Notes: a model not told the origin generated them from the sequence alone. DNA of 64,000 nt from Campylobacter devanensis (GCF_002139915.1 NZ_CP018788.1:1488001-1552000); one strand, 5' to 3'; shown: positions 9,340-18,184, numbered from the stretch's first letter. Made by a program: numbers and translations.

Positions 9340-10410
9340 TTATTTATTTAAATTTTGTTGACTTTGTGTAATAAAATGGTTTTTTATTTCATTTTTTATC
9401 CAGTTAATATCTAAACTATTTAAGCATTCACTCACGCCAGAATTATTGCACCCTTCTAGACCGCATGGGACGCACTTTAAATTATTTTGAATTACAGTGT
9501 GAATACCCATTTTTTGAATCCCGCCTTTGCTTTGATAGAGGCTTTTGGATTTTGAATTATCCCATGGACCCCAAGCAGATGTATAACTAGGCCCAAAAAT
9601 AGCTATACACGGCACATCATTGGCTGCAGCCATATGCATTATAGCAGTATCGGTGCCGATATATAGCTTTGATTTAGAGCTTAAAAATGCCACTTCATCT
9701 AAGCTTAAATTTCCCATAAATACAATTGGGCTTGAGCTACAAAGCGATAAAATATTTTTCATTTTGCTTATCTCATTTGGATTTTTATCACAGGTTAGCA
9801 CAACTCTTTTATCTAGCTCAATTTCGCAAAAATCAATAATTTTAGCTACTGCTTCATTGCTTAAACACTTATAATCAAACCTAGCCATAGGATGAATATG
9901 GATAAAATAATCTGGTAAATTTAAATCATAATTATTAAAATATAAATTTACTTTAGTAGTAATAATATCTTTACCCAAAGCATTAATGGCAGATAAATTT
10001 TGCATTACGATATGGCCGTTTGATTTGGATTCGTGAGTTATGAGTTTGTTTAGAATTTGGTTTGTTCCTTTGCGTGATACTATGGTTTTAGCTCCGCTAA
10101 ATTTAGCTAAGAATATCCCACGATCGCTAGTTTCAGTATTTATTACTATATCAAATTTCTCTTTTCTTAACTCTAAGGCGTATTTTAACTCAAGCCAAAT
10201 TCGCTTAAATATATTAGATTTTTTAATAGTGCCTCTATCATAGATATGGATTTTATCAATTTGTGGATTATTTTGTATTACTGCTTGAGTTCCTTGATTT
10301 AAAGCAAAGTGTATAGAAGCATTAGGATAATGGGTTTTAAGATTAGCAACTAATGGCGTAGTTAAAAGCACATCGCCTATAAATCTAAATTTAATAATTA
10401 AAATTTTCAT
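9340..10410 (-). CDS. GT9-family (heptosyltransferase III-like) glycosyltransferase
   Basis: A 356-residue member of the heptosyltransferase family. The start MKILIIKFRFIGDVLLTTPL is typical of the WaaQ/RfaQ-like group, and the donor motif is KLYIGTDTAIMHMAAAN with IAIFGPSYTSAWGPW. The cysteine-bearing segment near the end (KCVPCGLEGC) is also seen in GT9 enzymes. It overlaps the acyltransferase gene upstream by 4 bp. Heptose transfer is inferred from family, and the exact acceptor is unknown. Confidence 0.82.
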   Translation of the reverse strand: MKILIIKFRFIGDVLLTTPLVANLKTHYPNASIHFALNQGTQAVIQNNPQIDKIHIYDRGTIKKSNIFKRIWLELKYALELRKEKFDIVINTETSDRGIFLAKFSGAKTIVSRKGTNQILNKLITHESKSNGHIVMQNLSAINALGKDIITTKVNLYFNNYDLNLPDYFIHIHPMARFDYKCLSNEAVAKIIDFCEIELDKRVVLTCDKNPNEISKMKNILSLCSSSPIVFMGNLSLDEVAFLSSKSKLYIGTDTAIMHMAAANDVPCIAIFGPSYTSAWGPWDNSKSKSLYQSKGGIQKMGIHTVIQNNLKCVPCGLEGCNNSGVSECLNSLDINWIKNEIKNHFITQSQQNLNK

Positions 10411-11270
10411 TTGTAAATCTCTGGGTAGAACTGTTTAAATTTCTTATGCATCCAAAAGTACTCATCTGGCTTGCTTTTTATCATATCTTGAGTAGCGCTA
10501 CTTTGGGCTTGTGTGGCTTGTTTGATTTTATCGCCATTTAGTTGATTGATATCTATTGGGTCATAAAAGCTAATCTCATTTTTATCGCCAACTCTTTTGA
10601 TAAAAGCTGGGATTATTATTGCATTAAGCTTAGCAGCAAAGATACTAGCAGCATGCGTGTGCGAAATACGATTAGAAAAAAACTCACACTCTACTCCATC
10701 TCTAATATCTACATTTTGATCAACTAAAATACCAAGAAGCCTTCTATTTTGCAATGCTTTCATAATCGCTCTTGCACCACCACTTTTAGGAATTACTTCT
10801 ATATTAAATCTACTTCTATTTTTGCTTAAAATTCTATCCATCACAGGACTATCAAGGTTTCTGCCTACAATGCTTACAGGGCCAAATTTAGCTGCCATCG
10901 CAAGGCTAAAAAGCTCCCAATTGCCATAATGTGCAGTGGTGATGATAATTGGACGATCTTTGAATTTATCTAAAATTTGAGCATTTTTAAATTCAACTTT
11001 AGATAAAATTTGCTCTTTTGTGTTATTTTGATTGCGTAAAAACTCCACGCCAAAGTGGGCAAAATTGCGATAAGTTTGTAAAATAATCTCTTCTATATTC
11101 TCAAATTTACACATTTTTAGATTGGTTCGCATTATATTTGTATGTTTTTTATCAAATTTATAAAAGCATTTTGCAAGTAGATCAAAAAATATATTTTGAA
11201 TAGCTTTTGGAGTGTAGATTGCGATAAATCTAAGCATATAATATAGCCATAAATATAAAAAATCAACCAT
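10407..11270 (-). CDS. lpxL: Lipid A biosynthesis (Kdo2-lipid IVA) late acyltransferase
   Basis: Also called htrB/waaM. A 287-residue member of the LpxL/LpxM family, adding a secondary acyl chain to lipid A at the inner membrane. An N-terminal hydrophobic anchor (~residues 3-30) is followed by the catalytic HX4E motif HYGNWE. Other signatures are IVGRNLDSPVMD and GILVDQNVD. It lies between waaC (8-bp overlap) and the GT9 gene, as in the C. jejuni LOS locus. Confidence 0.93.
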   Translation of the reverse strand: MVDFLYLWLYYMLRFIAIYTPKAIQNIFFDLLAKCFYKFDKKHTNIMRTNLKMCKFENIEEIILQTYRNFAHFGVEFLRNQNNTKEQILSKVEFKNAQILDKFKDRPIIITTAHYGNWELFSLAMAAKFGPVSIVGRNLDSPVMDRILSKNRSRFNIEVIPKSGGARAIMKALQNRRLLGILVDQNVDIRDGVECEFFSNRISHTHAASIFAAKLNAIIIPAFIKRVGDKNEISFYDPIDINQLNGDKIKQATQAQSSATQDMIKSKPDEYFWMHKKFKQFYPEIYK

Positions 11271-12228
11271 TTAAAAGCTCAGAATTTAAAATATTTTTTG
11301 CTAAATTTGCTATATTAATTGGTGATATCTCATTTATGCAGTAATCGCTCTTATCTATATTTCTTGCATCGATTTTTTTGCCTGTATCAATAGTATGATT
11401 TATAGGCGTGATAAAGCTATTTCTATGGCTTGGTCGATTTCCAAAAAGAGTGATACTAGCTCTATTTTGAGCCCAAGCTAGATGAGTTATACCGCTATCA
11501 TTGCCAATTACAAGTCCTACGCTTTGCATAAAATCTATTACCTTAGATAAACTCATAGGACTAAGTACTTTAGCATGAGTATTATAAGCAATTTTACTAG
11601 CAAGTTCATACTCTTTAGCATTTGCTGATATGATATTAATCTCATAATCTTTTAGCAAATTTATAACTTCATTAAACTTATCATAGCATTTGCTCATTTC
11701 GCTTGCAAATGGTGCTATTAAAATAGTTTTAGATGGTTTAGGCTTTACATTTGAGATGAAACAAGCAGATTTTTGCTTGATATCATTATCATTAAAGCTA
11801 AAGCCCAAAGCAGCACTAGCAAGAGCTAAATTTCGCCTTATAATATTCTCATTATAATCAATTTTAAACTTACTCTTATAAAATATAGAAGCTAACGGTT
11901 CTTTTATGCTATTTTTATCAAATCCAGCTATATTGCTACCTAAAACTTTAGCTACAAGGGCTGATTTTATAAGGCCTTGAAAATCTATAATAAGATCAAA
12001 ATGATTACTAAATTCTCTAAGAATTTTAAAACTTTTAATAAATTTTTTATCCTTTAAAGGAAGTGTGATAACATCAACGCCATCTAAAAGATGAACAATA
12101 CTACTAAATTTTTCATCTACAAACCAGCTAATTTTAGCATCTTTAAAATGCTTTTTGATAAATTGCACAACAATGCTTGTATGAACTATATCACCAAGAG
12201 CCGAGAGTCTAATAATTGCTATTTTCAA
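11263..12228 (-). CDS. waaC: LPS/LOS heptosyltransferase I
   Basis: GT9-family enzyme that attaches the first heptose to Kdo. The start MKIAIIRLSALGDIVHTSIV is diagnostic. Also visible are DFQGLIKSALVA and the ADP-heptose-binding GLVIGNDSGITHLAWA/ITLFGNRPSHRN. 321 residues, usual length. First gene of the minus-strand LOS run waaC-lpxL-GT9-GT4-waaF; the exonuclease gene upstream is divergent. Confidence 0.95.
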   Translation of the reverse strand: MKIAIIRLSALGDIVHTSIVVQFIKKHFKDAKISWFVDEKFSSIVHLLDGVDVITLPLKDKKFIKSFKILREFSNHFDLIIDFQGLIKSALVAKVLGSNIAGFDKNSIKEPLASIFYKSKFKIDYNENIIRRNLALASAALGFSFNDNDIKQKSACFISNVKPKPSKTILIAPFASEMSKCYDKFNEVINLLKDYEINIISANAKEYELASKIAYNTHAKVLSPMSLSKVIDFMQSVGLVIGNDSGITHLAWAQNRASITLFGNRPSHRNSFITPINHTIDTGKKIDARNIDKSDYCINEISPINIANLAKNILNSELLNG

Positions 12229-12288
12229 CTAATTTTCCAAGATTTTTTGCTATTATTTTATCTAAATTTGATTAAAAGTTGGTAATTT

Positions 12289-13098
12289 ATGAGCGGTTAT
12301 ATATGCGTATTTGATTGTGAGACTGTGCCTGATTGTGATTCTTTAAGAGAGGCTTATGGTTATGAAGGTGACGATAAGAGCGTAGCACAAATGGCACTTG
12401 AGGCGCAAAAAGAGCTAAGTGGAAGTGAGTTTTTGCCAGTTTGTTTTCATAAAGTAGTAACTATTAGTGCAGTAATAGCTGATGAGTTTGGTAGATTTAA
12501 AAGAGTATCTACAATTGCTGGAGATAGTGAAGAGAAAAAAATAGCTGAATTTATTAAATTTATAAATGAGCATAATCCTAGACTTGTAAGTTATAATGGT
12601 AGAGGCTTTGATCTGCCTATGCTGATGATAAGAGCGATGCGTTATAATATAGAAGCTAGTGAGTATTTTAACACCAATGATAGGGCTAATGGCAAGGATA
12701 AATGGTGCAATTATAGAAGTAGGTATGATGGAGTTTTTCATCTTGATTTGCTTGATCATATTAGCGATTTTAAGACTGTAAGCGGGCTAAAGCTAGATCT
12801 GCTTTGTGCTAGTTTAAATCTGCCTGGTAAATATGATGTTTGTGGCGATGAGGTTATGAACTTATACTATAATGGAGAGCAAGATAAAATTGATGAATAT
12901 TGTGAATCTGATACGCTAAATACATATTGGTTATTTTTAAAATATGAATTATTGCGTGGCAGGTTAAATTTAGATGATTATGCTAATTATTTAAGCTTGA
13001 TGAATGAGTATCTAAACACCCAAAAATCAGATATGAGTTATAGCATAGTATTTGATAGATATATAAAAAATGAACTTGATAGATTAGGGCGTAGATGA
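12289..13098 (+). CDS. Predicted 3'-5' exonuclease (DEDDy, PolB-like)
   Basis: A 269-residue protein with the DEDD nuclease motifs: Exo I FDCETVPD (Asp/Glu pair), Exo II SYNGRGFDLPML, and Exo III EYCESDTLNTYW with the Tyr-X3-Asp arrangement. It belongs to the stand-alone predicted PolB-associated exonuclease family. In C. jejuni a homologue also sits next to waaC. Cellular role unknown. Its last codons overlap the DNA ligase start (ATGA). Confidence 0.85.
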   Translation: MSGYICVFDCETVPDCDSLREAYGYEGDDKSVAQMALEAQKELSGSEFLPVCFHKVVTISAVIADEFGRFKRVSTIAGDSEEKKIAEFIKFINEHNPRLVSYNGRGFDLPMLMIRAMRYNIEASEYFNTNDRANGKDKWCNYRSRYDGVFHLDLLDHISDFKTVSGLKLDLLCASLNLPGKYDVCGDEVMNLYYNGEQDKIDEYCESDTLNTYWLFLKYELLRGRLNLDDYANYLSLMNEYLNTQKSDMSYSIVFDRYIKNELDRLGRR

Positions 13099-13910
13099 TT
13101 AGGATATGTTTATTAATTTGGCTAGTTTGTTCTAGTGCTTTTTCTTCTGTAATGCTTCTTAAAGAGTATAAAGATGAAAATCTAACTGGATGGATGATGA
13201 GCGAAAAATATGATGGCGTGCGTGCTATTTGGGATGGCAAGGAGTTAAAAAGTCGTAATGGTAATATAATTAATGCACCATCTAGCTTTATAGCTCAATT
13301 GCCAGATTTTGCACTTGATGGAGAGCTGTGGAGCAATAGAGGAGAGTTTGAGCTAATTGCTTCTATAGTACTAGATAAAAATCCTGATATGAAAGCATGG
13401 CAAAATATTAAGTATATGGTATTTGATCTACCTAAATTTGATGGAAATTTAAGTGATAAAATGGCCTATTTAGAAGAGTTTTTAAGCCTAAATCCAAGTA
13501 GTTTTATAAAAGTTGTAAAGCAAACTTATATTCAAAACAATCTCCATGCTTTTGCCTTTTTAGATGAGATTGTAAGTAAATGTGGCGAAGGTATAGTAGT
13601 TCGTGATCCAAATGCATCATATATAAGTGGCCGAAGCGATAAAATACTAAAATTAAAAAAGTGGAATGATAGTGAGTGTCAAATAGTAGCTATAAATAAT
13701 GGTAAAGGTAAGTATGAAGGTGCTATGGGTTCAGTAGATTGTGTAGATATTTTTAGTAAAATTAAATTTAAAATTGGATCTGGATTTAGTGATGAAATAC
13801 GAAAAAATCCCCCAAAAATAGGCACCATAATCACATATAAATTTCAAAATCTAACCAATAATAATAAGCCAAGATTTCCAGTATTTTTACGAATTAAAAG
13901 AGGTGAATAG
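13095..13910 (+). CDS. Exported ATP-dependent DNA ligase (Lig E type)
   Basis: A small 271-residue ATP-dependent ligase with an N-terminal hydrophobic leader (MIRICLLIWLVCSSAFSSV), so probably periplasmic. Nucleotidyltransferase motif I is SEKYDGVRA (adenylated Lys38), the conserved Glu lies in FALDGELW, motif IV is EGIVVRDP and motif V is LKLKKW. A short OB-fold domain completes the minimal architecture. Related Lig E enzymes of Neisseria, Haemophilus and Campylobacter are thought to act on extracellular or incoming DNA. It overlaps the exonuclease gene. Confidence 0.9.
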   Translation: MIRICLLIWLVCSSAFSSVMLLKEYKDENLTGWMMSEKYDGVRAIWDGKELKSRNGNIINAPSSFIAQLPDFALDGELWSNRGEFELIASIVLDKNPDMKAWQNIKYMVFDLPKFDGNLSDKMAYLEEFLSLNPSSFIKVVKQTYIQNNLHAFAFLDEIVSKCGEGIVVRDPNASYISGRSDKILKLKKWNDSECQIVAINNGKGKYEGAMGSVDCVDIFSKIKFKIGSGFSDEIRKNPPKIGTIITYKFQNLTNNNKPRFPVFLRIKRGE

Positions 13911-14150
13911 ATGAAAAAAATTATATTTTTATGCGTATTGATCGTTAGCTTAAATGCACTAATGCTATATGAGCCAAAAACAAAAGAGCAAAAAGAGGGC
14001 TACAGATATGGTCAGACGATGCGAATGCTAGGTATGGGCAAATGGGAGTGTGATAGGAAATTTAAAAATATCGATAATGAAAAACTAGAGTGGTGCGAGT
14101 ATGGTTGGGTTGATAAAAGTGAGGAAATAGATGCTAGAAAGCTTGATTAA
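13911..14150 (+). CDS. Small exported protein of unknown function
   Basis: A 79-residue protein that I do not recognise. It begins with a clear signal peptide (MKKIIFLCVLIVSLNA). The mature part is rich in charged residues and contains two cysteines (KWECDRKF, KLEWCEYGW), which could form one disulphide. It starts directly after the ligase stop and its 3' end overlaps pseH by 20 bp, so it is part of the same transcript. Function could be linked to the exported ligase, but that is only positional. Confidence 0.7.
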   Translation: MKKIIFLCVLIVSLNALMLYEPKTKEQKEGYRYGQTMRMLGMGKWECDRKFKNIDNEKLEWCEYGWVDKSEEIDARKLD

Positions 14151-14610
14151 TGGTATAAAGCTTGTCAATTTTACTAGCTTAGATACTAAAGAGATAAAGA
14201 TGATTTATAATTGGCGAAACAACCCTAAAATTGCTAGCTATATGATAAATAAAAGTATAGAGTGGAATGAGCATATAAGATTTATAGATACTCTTAGTAG
14301 TTCTAATGATAAAATATATTTTTTAGCTTATAAAGATGATTTAGCAATTGGAGTGATCTCATTTGTAAATATCTCTAAAAACTCTTGTGAATTTGGGATA
14401 TATGCTAGTCCAGATTTGCGTGGTATGGGCGATTTGCTTATGGAAGTGGTTGTAGATTATGCGTTTAATAGGCTGTGTGTTAAAGAGATTTTAGCTAAAG
14501 CTTTTATAGATAATTTAAGAGCTATAACGCTTTATAAAAAATTTGAATTTAATATAATTAAAAAGGATAAAGATATGGTATATTTTAGTCGTAAAAAAGA
14601 TAACATTTAA
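14131..14610 (+). CDS. pseH: UDP-4-amino-4,6-dideoxy-AltNAc N-acetyltransferase (PseH)
   Basis: GNAT-family acetyltransferase of the CMP-pseudaminic acid pathway, which supplies the sugar that modifies Campylobacter flagellin. It has 159 residues. The N-terminal IYNWRNNPKIASYM, the central FVNISKNSCEFGIYASPDLRGMG (acetyl-CoA binding) and the C-terminal ALKLYKK-like ITLYKKFEFN segments align by eye with C. jejuni PseH. It starts inside the preceding small gene. The other pse genes are not in this window. Confidence 0.85.
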   Translation: MLESLINGIKLVNFTSLDTKEIKMIYNWRNNPKIASYMINKSIEWNEHIRFIDTLSSSNDKIYFLAYKDDLAIGVISFVNISKNSCEFGIYASPDLRGMGDLLMEVVVDYAFNRLCVKEILAKAFIDNLRAITLYKKFEFNIIKKDKDMVYFSRKKDNI

Positions 14611-14705
14611 TATAAGATCTCTTTGCCAAAAAGACTTTTAGCATAATCTAATCCAATAAATTAAATAAAAGTCAAATTTATAGCCAAGATAGGAGTTAAA
14701 TTGGC

Positions 14706-14711
14706 TATAAT
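14706..14711 (+). promoter_or_regulatory. -10 box upstream of galE
   Basis: TATAAT 22 bp before the galE start, preceded by the common GGC context. A good ribosome site (AAGGAG) follows. It suggests galE has its own promoter, separate from pseH. Confidence 0.5.
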
Positions 14712-14733
14712 ATTGCAAATTTAAGGAGTAGAA

Positions 14734-15723
14734 ATGAATATTTTGATAACTGGTGGTGCTGGATATATTGGTTCGCATGTATTAAAAGCTTTATTAGAAC
14801 GTGCAGCTGATAAGATAACTGTAATTGATAATTTTTATAGTGGTTCACAAGATGCATTAGTAGCGCTTGAGAGTGTAGGCAAATTTGATTTTATCAAATG
14901 CGATTTAGCAGATACTGCTCATCTTAAAGAGATTTTTGCTTCGCATAAATTTGATGCTATTATACATTTTGCTGCGTATATAGAGGTGTTTGAGAGTATG
15001 CAAAATCCATTAAAATACTATCTAAACAATACTGCAAATACAGCAAATCTTATTAATCTTGCGGTGGAATTTGGCGTAGAGAAGTTTATATTTAGCTCTA
15101 CAGCTGCAACTTATGGTGAGCCAAAAGATGGAGTAGTATGTGAAAATAGCCCACAAAATCCTATAAATCCATATGGTACATCAAAGCTAATGAGTGAGCA
15201 AATTTTAAAAGACGCAGCCGCTGCAAATAGCAAATTTAAGTATGGAATTTTAAGATATTTTAATGTCGCAGGCGCTTCAAGCGACTCTTTAATCGGTCAA
15301 AACTATCCAAACGCAACTCATTTAATTAAAGTTGCTACACAAACAATAACTGGCAAAAGAGCAAATATGAGTATTTTTGGGCGTGATTATGATACTAAAG
15401 ATGGAACTTGTATTAGAGATTATATTCATATCGAAGACCTTGCTAGTGCACATTTAGCGGTTTTGGATTATTTAAATAGCAATGATAGTGATATCTTTAA
15501 TGTCGGATATGGGCATGGATTTAGCGTACTTGAGGTTATAAATACTGCTAAGAAAATAAGCGGTGTGGATTTTGAAGTAATAGATGCGCCAAGACGCTTA
15601 GGCGATCCTGCTGTGCTTATAGCAGATTCATCTAAGCTTAGAAATCTTACATCTTGGAAGCCTAAAAAGGATAATCTAAAGACTATAATTGCCTCAGCAC
15701 TTGCATGGGAGAAAAAGATTTAA
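14734..15723 (+). CDS. galE: UDP-glucose / UDP-GlcNAc 4-epimerase
   Basis: Also named gne in C. jejuni, where the enzyme works on both UDP-Glc and UDP-GlcNAc. 329 residues: NAD-binding GGAGYIGSH, the catalytic Ser in IFSSTAATYGEP and the YxxxK pair in NPYGTSK, and GTCIRDYIHIEDLASAH in the substrate domain. It supplies galactose-type sugars for LOS, capsule and protein glycosylation. It is followed by a weak hairpin. Confidence 0.94.
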   Translation: MNILITGGAGYIGSHVLKALLERAADKITVIDNFYSGSQDALVALESVGKFDFIKCDLADTAHLKEIFASHKFDAIIHFAAYIEVFESMQNPLKYYLNNTANTANLINLAVEFGVEKFIFSSTAATYGEPKDGVVCENSPQNPINPYGTSKLMSEQILKDAAAANSKFKYGILRYFNVAGASSDSLIGQNYPNATHLIKVATQTITGKRANMSIFGRDYDTKDGTCIRDYIHIEDLASAHLAVLDYLNSNDSDIFNVGYGHGFSVLEVINTAKKISGVDFEVIDAPRRLGDPAVLIADSSKLRNLTSWKPKKDNLKTIIASALAWEKKI

Positions 15724-15775
15724 ATTTGTTATATATTGCGATCTTGCTTGCAAAAGTGATAAATAATTTTAAATT

Positions 15776-15802
15776 TTTAGCTCCAGCAAAGTTGGAGCTA
15801 AA
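15776..15802 (+). terminator. Hairpin after galE
   Basis: Perfect 10-bp inverted repeat TTTAGCTCCA/TGGAGCTAAA with a 7-nt loop, 52 bp after galE. The T tract after it is poor on both strands, so termination efficiency is unclear. It may serve both galE and the convergent sodB. Confidence 0.45.
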
Positions 15803-15887
15803 TCTCAAATAATATAATGGCTTTACCATCTTTGTGATAAAAATAAATTTTTATCTATTTTCTAGCCAAATTTAGTATTTAAAATGA

Positions 15888-16538
15888 TTAATTACAACCG
15901 CAATGTCCGCAGCAACTAGCTACTGGATGAAGCTCATCGATGTAGAATTTAACTGAGTTTAATCCCTCTTTTTTCGCCCATTCGTAAGCTGTGCTTACAA
16001 AATCCCAGTTGATATTTTCATAAAATTTTTCTAAATACGCTGGACGAGCATTGCGACTATCAATGTAATATGCATGCTCCCATACATCTACTACAAGTAG
16101 TGGCACTAGACCATCAGTTACTGGAGTAGCAGCATTTGAAGTATTTTTAATCTCTAGTTTGCTTGTGTTTGGGTTATAAACTAGCCATGTCCAGCCTGAG
16201 CCAAAAAGTGTAGTAGCAGAGCTGATAAATTCAGCTTTAAAGTCTTTAAAATCGCTTTTTAAAGCTGCTTCAAGCTCACTGCTTTTATCGCTTTTTTTCG
16301 CTATACAATCCCAGTAAAAATCGTGATTATACACTTGTGCAGCATTATTAAATAATCCGCCTTGTGAATTTACAAGTACATCAAATAGACTAGCTTTAGC
16401 TAGGTCGCTATCTTTTGTTAGATTATTGTAATTATTTACATATGTTTGGTGGTGTTTGCCATGGTGATAATCACAGGCTTCTTTACTCACTACTGCGTTG
16501 GAATTTGGGTCAAATGGTAGGTTTCTTAACTCTAACAT
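15888..16538 (-). CDS. sodB: Iron superoxide dismutase with a cysteine-rich tail
   Basis: Dismutates superoxide. 216 residues. The Fe-SOD features are the helix YHHGKHHQTYVNN with the first metal His, FNNAAQVYNHDFYWD with the second His, and the ligand-bearing VVDVWEHAYYID. The C-terminal 13 residues (HPVASCCGHCGCN) add four cysteines and two histidines, which is not part of the usual SOD fold. Monocistronic, with its own -10 box. Confidence 0.95.
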   Translation of the reverse strand: MLELRNLPFDPNSNAVVSKEACDYHHGKHHQTYVNNYNNLTKDSDLAKASLFDVLVNSQGGLFNNAAQVYNHDFYWDCIAKKSDKSSELEAALKSDFKDFKAEFISSATTLFGSGWTWLVYNPNTSKLEIKNTSNAATPVTDGLVPLLVVDVWEHAYYIDSRNARPAYLEKFYENINWDFVSTAYEWAKKEGLNSVKFYIDELHPVASCCGHCGCN

Positions 16539-16570
16539 ATTTTATCCTTTGATTAAATTTGAGATTTGAA

Positions 16571-16576
16571 ATTATA
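16571..16576 (-). promoter_or_regulatory. -10 box of sodB
   Basis: TATAAT on the minus strand about 33 bp upstream of the sodB start, followed by AAAGGA at proper spacing. I do not see a convincing Fur box. Confidence 0.5.
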
Positions 16577-16642
16577 GCCTAAAATATTAAATAAGAGTAT
16601 AAAACTCTTAAATAAATTTACAAATATGGCGAAATTTAAATA

Positions 16643-17359
16643 TCACAACTCTTTTATAGTATCAATAAGCTCATCTACTAATAAAGAGCCTTCAATTTTA
16701 CTATTTTCAAACACCATGAAATAAAAATATTTATCTCCAGCTTTATCAGCCCACTTTGAGCCTAATTTGAGTTTTATTCTACTATCATCATTTGTTCTAT
16801 CATCGCCTTTTACTTCTACCATTATAATATTTTCATTTTCAGTACAAATTATAAAATCTGGGTAATGATTGATAAAAGTATTTATGCAAAATCTAGGTTT
16901 CATATCTTTATTTCTATGCCACCATTTTATGTTATTTAGTGATACGATTTCGGTTAAAAGCCTATTTTCTAGTGAGTTTAAATTATCTATTTCTTCTTCA
17001 TATAGGGATTTATCACGCAAAGAGCTTAGTTTAGAAGCTTGTATTATTGGCTGAAAGCTAAAGGTATTTTCTATTTTAATATTGCCTTTATTTAGCAAAT
17101 CATAAAATACTTTTTCTCTATATTCACTTTTTAGCTCTTTAATTTTATTTTTTATTTTTATTGTGTATGCGTCTATTTCATCTAATAATTTTGCTTTTCT
17201 TTCATCGCTTAGATTATTTACTATACGCTCTATATAGTTTTTTAAATCATTTTCGTTTAAAGCATTATCATTTCTAAGCTCATAAATAAAACTAGCGTTT
17301 AAATTTTTCAAGCATCCATAATAAATTGATTGGATTTGTAATTTTTTGGCACTAAGTTC
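16643..17359 (-). pseudogene. C-terminal remnant of a type III restriction enzyme subunit (Res)
   Basis: The open frame runs from just after a stop at 17360-17362 to 16643, with only a TTG (17309-17311) as possible start. The C-terminal third carries a PD-(D/E)XK nuclease signature: YPDFII (Asp) and MVEVKGDDR (Glu-X-Lys), preceded by NIKWWHRN. This combination is typical of the endonuclease domain at the end of type III Res proteins of ~900 residues. The helicase domains are missing. Its position downstream of mod remnants on the same strand fits a broken mod-res operon. Expression seems unlikely. Confidence 0.75.
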
Positions 17360-17438
17360 TTAGCTATACTCTTAAACACAGCAAACCTTTGAATATACTT
17401 TTAGTGTATTTATTTGGATGATAAGCGCTTAAATTAGT

Positions 17439-18104
17439 CTATTTTAATTTTTCAACTATTACTTTAGACTCCATAGTTACACTTTTAAGAACCACTCTAT
17501 GTAGCTTTCCTACTTTATCTGGTGTTGTACTCCAAGCTCTTTCATCGTTGTGATCATTTAGATTTACATTTTTTTCTAAGATACCATAACCTAATTTTAT
17601 TATATCAACTGTAAACCCCGGATTATGGCTGAATGAGTAATACATTCTCCTAGCATTTTCATATTGTTCAGAGTCACCTAAAAGCGTATAGCCTAAAACC
17701 ACAGTAGATAGATAATATAGTAATTTACCTATTCTATTACCTCGCAAATCTCTATCGACTTCCACGGCGCTAACTTCATAAACATTCTTATAACCTATTC
17801 TTTTAATTTTATCTGTAGGTATTAATCTTATCATAGCGACAGGACTATACCTATCCTTAGTTCCATTTGGGTTAGCTTTAGTTGGATAATCTTCGGGGAC
17901 TATTCTAGATAAGATATGAAATGACTCCCTTTTATAAAAGTAAAATTCTTCACCATTATAAAATACTTTATGAACAAAGGGTGATTTGTCGAATGTATAT
18001 TCAATTGAAGTTAAACTATGCTTATTGACATACTTTAAATTTCCAAAATCATAATCAGCTGATTTAGCAATTGCTTGCTCTTTTATAAAATCGGAAAAGC
18101 TTAT
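17439..18104 (-). CDS. Acetyltransferase-like protein; frame starts at ATA behind a strong Shine-Dalgarno
   Basis: The frame is open from 18122 to 17439, but the first ATG is only at 17834 (131 aa left). Upstream of that ATG the frame continues with plausible protein sequence, and at 18104 an ATA codon lies 4 bp after AAAGGAGG, preceded by an extended -10 (TGATATAAT). So either the gene starts at ATA or its ATG was mutated. The C-terminal half has EVSAVEVDRDLRGNRIGKLL, resembling the acetyl-CoA-binding turn of GNAT proteins. Phage and plasmid acetyltransferase-like proteins look similar, but I cannot assign a family. It sits inside the broken res gene and so is probably a foreign insertion. 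Confidence 0.5.
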   Translation of the reverse strand: MSFSDFIKEQAIAKSADYDFGNLKYVNKHSLTSIEYTFDKSPFVHKVFYNGEEFYFYKRESFHILSRIVPEDYPTKANPNGTKDRYSPVAMIRLIPTDKIKRIGYKNVYEVSAVEVDRDLRGNRIGKLLYYLSTVVLGYTLLGDSEQYENARRMYYSFSHNPGFTVDIIKLGYGILEKNVNLNDHNDERAWSTTPDKVGKLHRVVLKSVTMESKVIVEKLK

Positions 18105-18121
18105 TTGTCCTCCTTTATATG

Positions 18122-18130
18122 ATTATATCA
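18122..18130 (-). promoter_or_regulatory. Extended -10 promoter of the acetyltransferase-like gene
   Basis: TGATATAAT on the minus strand matches the TGNTATAAT extended -10 consensus. The predicted transcription start falls at or just before the AAAGGAGG ribosome site, giving an almost leaderless mRNA. Confidence 0.5.
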
Positions 18131-18184
18131 TATACCTTAAAACAACTTAAAATATCATTAATTTTCAAACTCTTAAGAGCTTGT

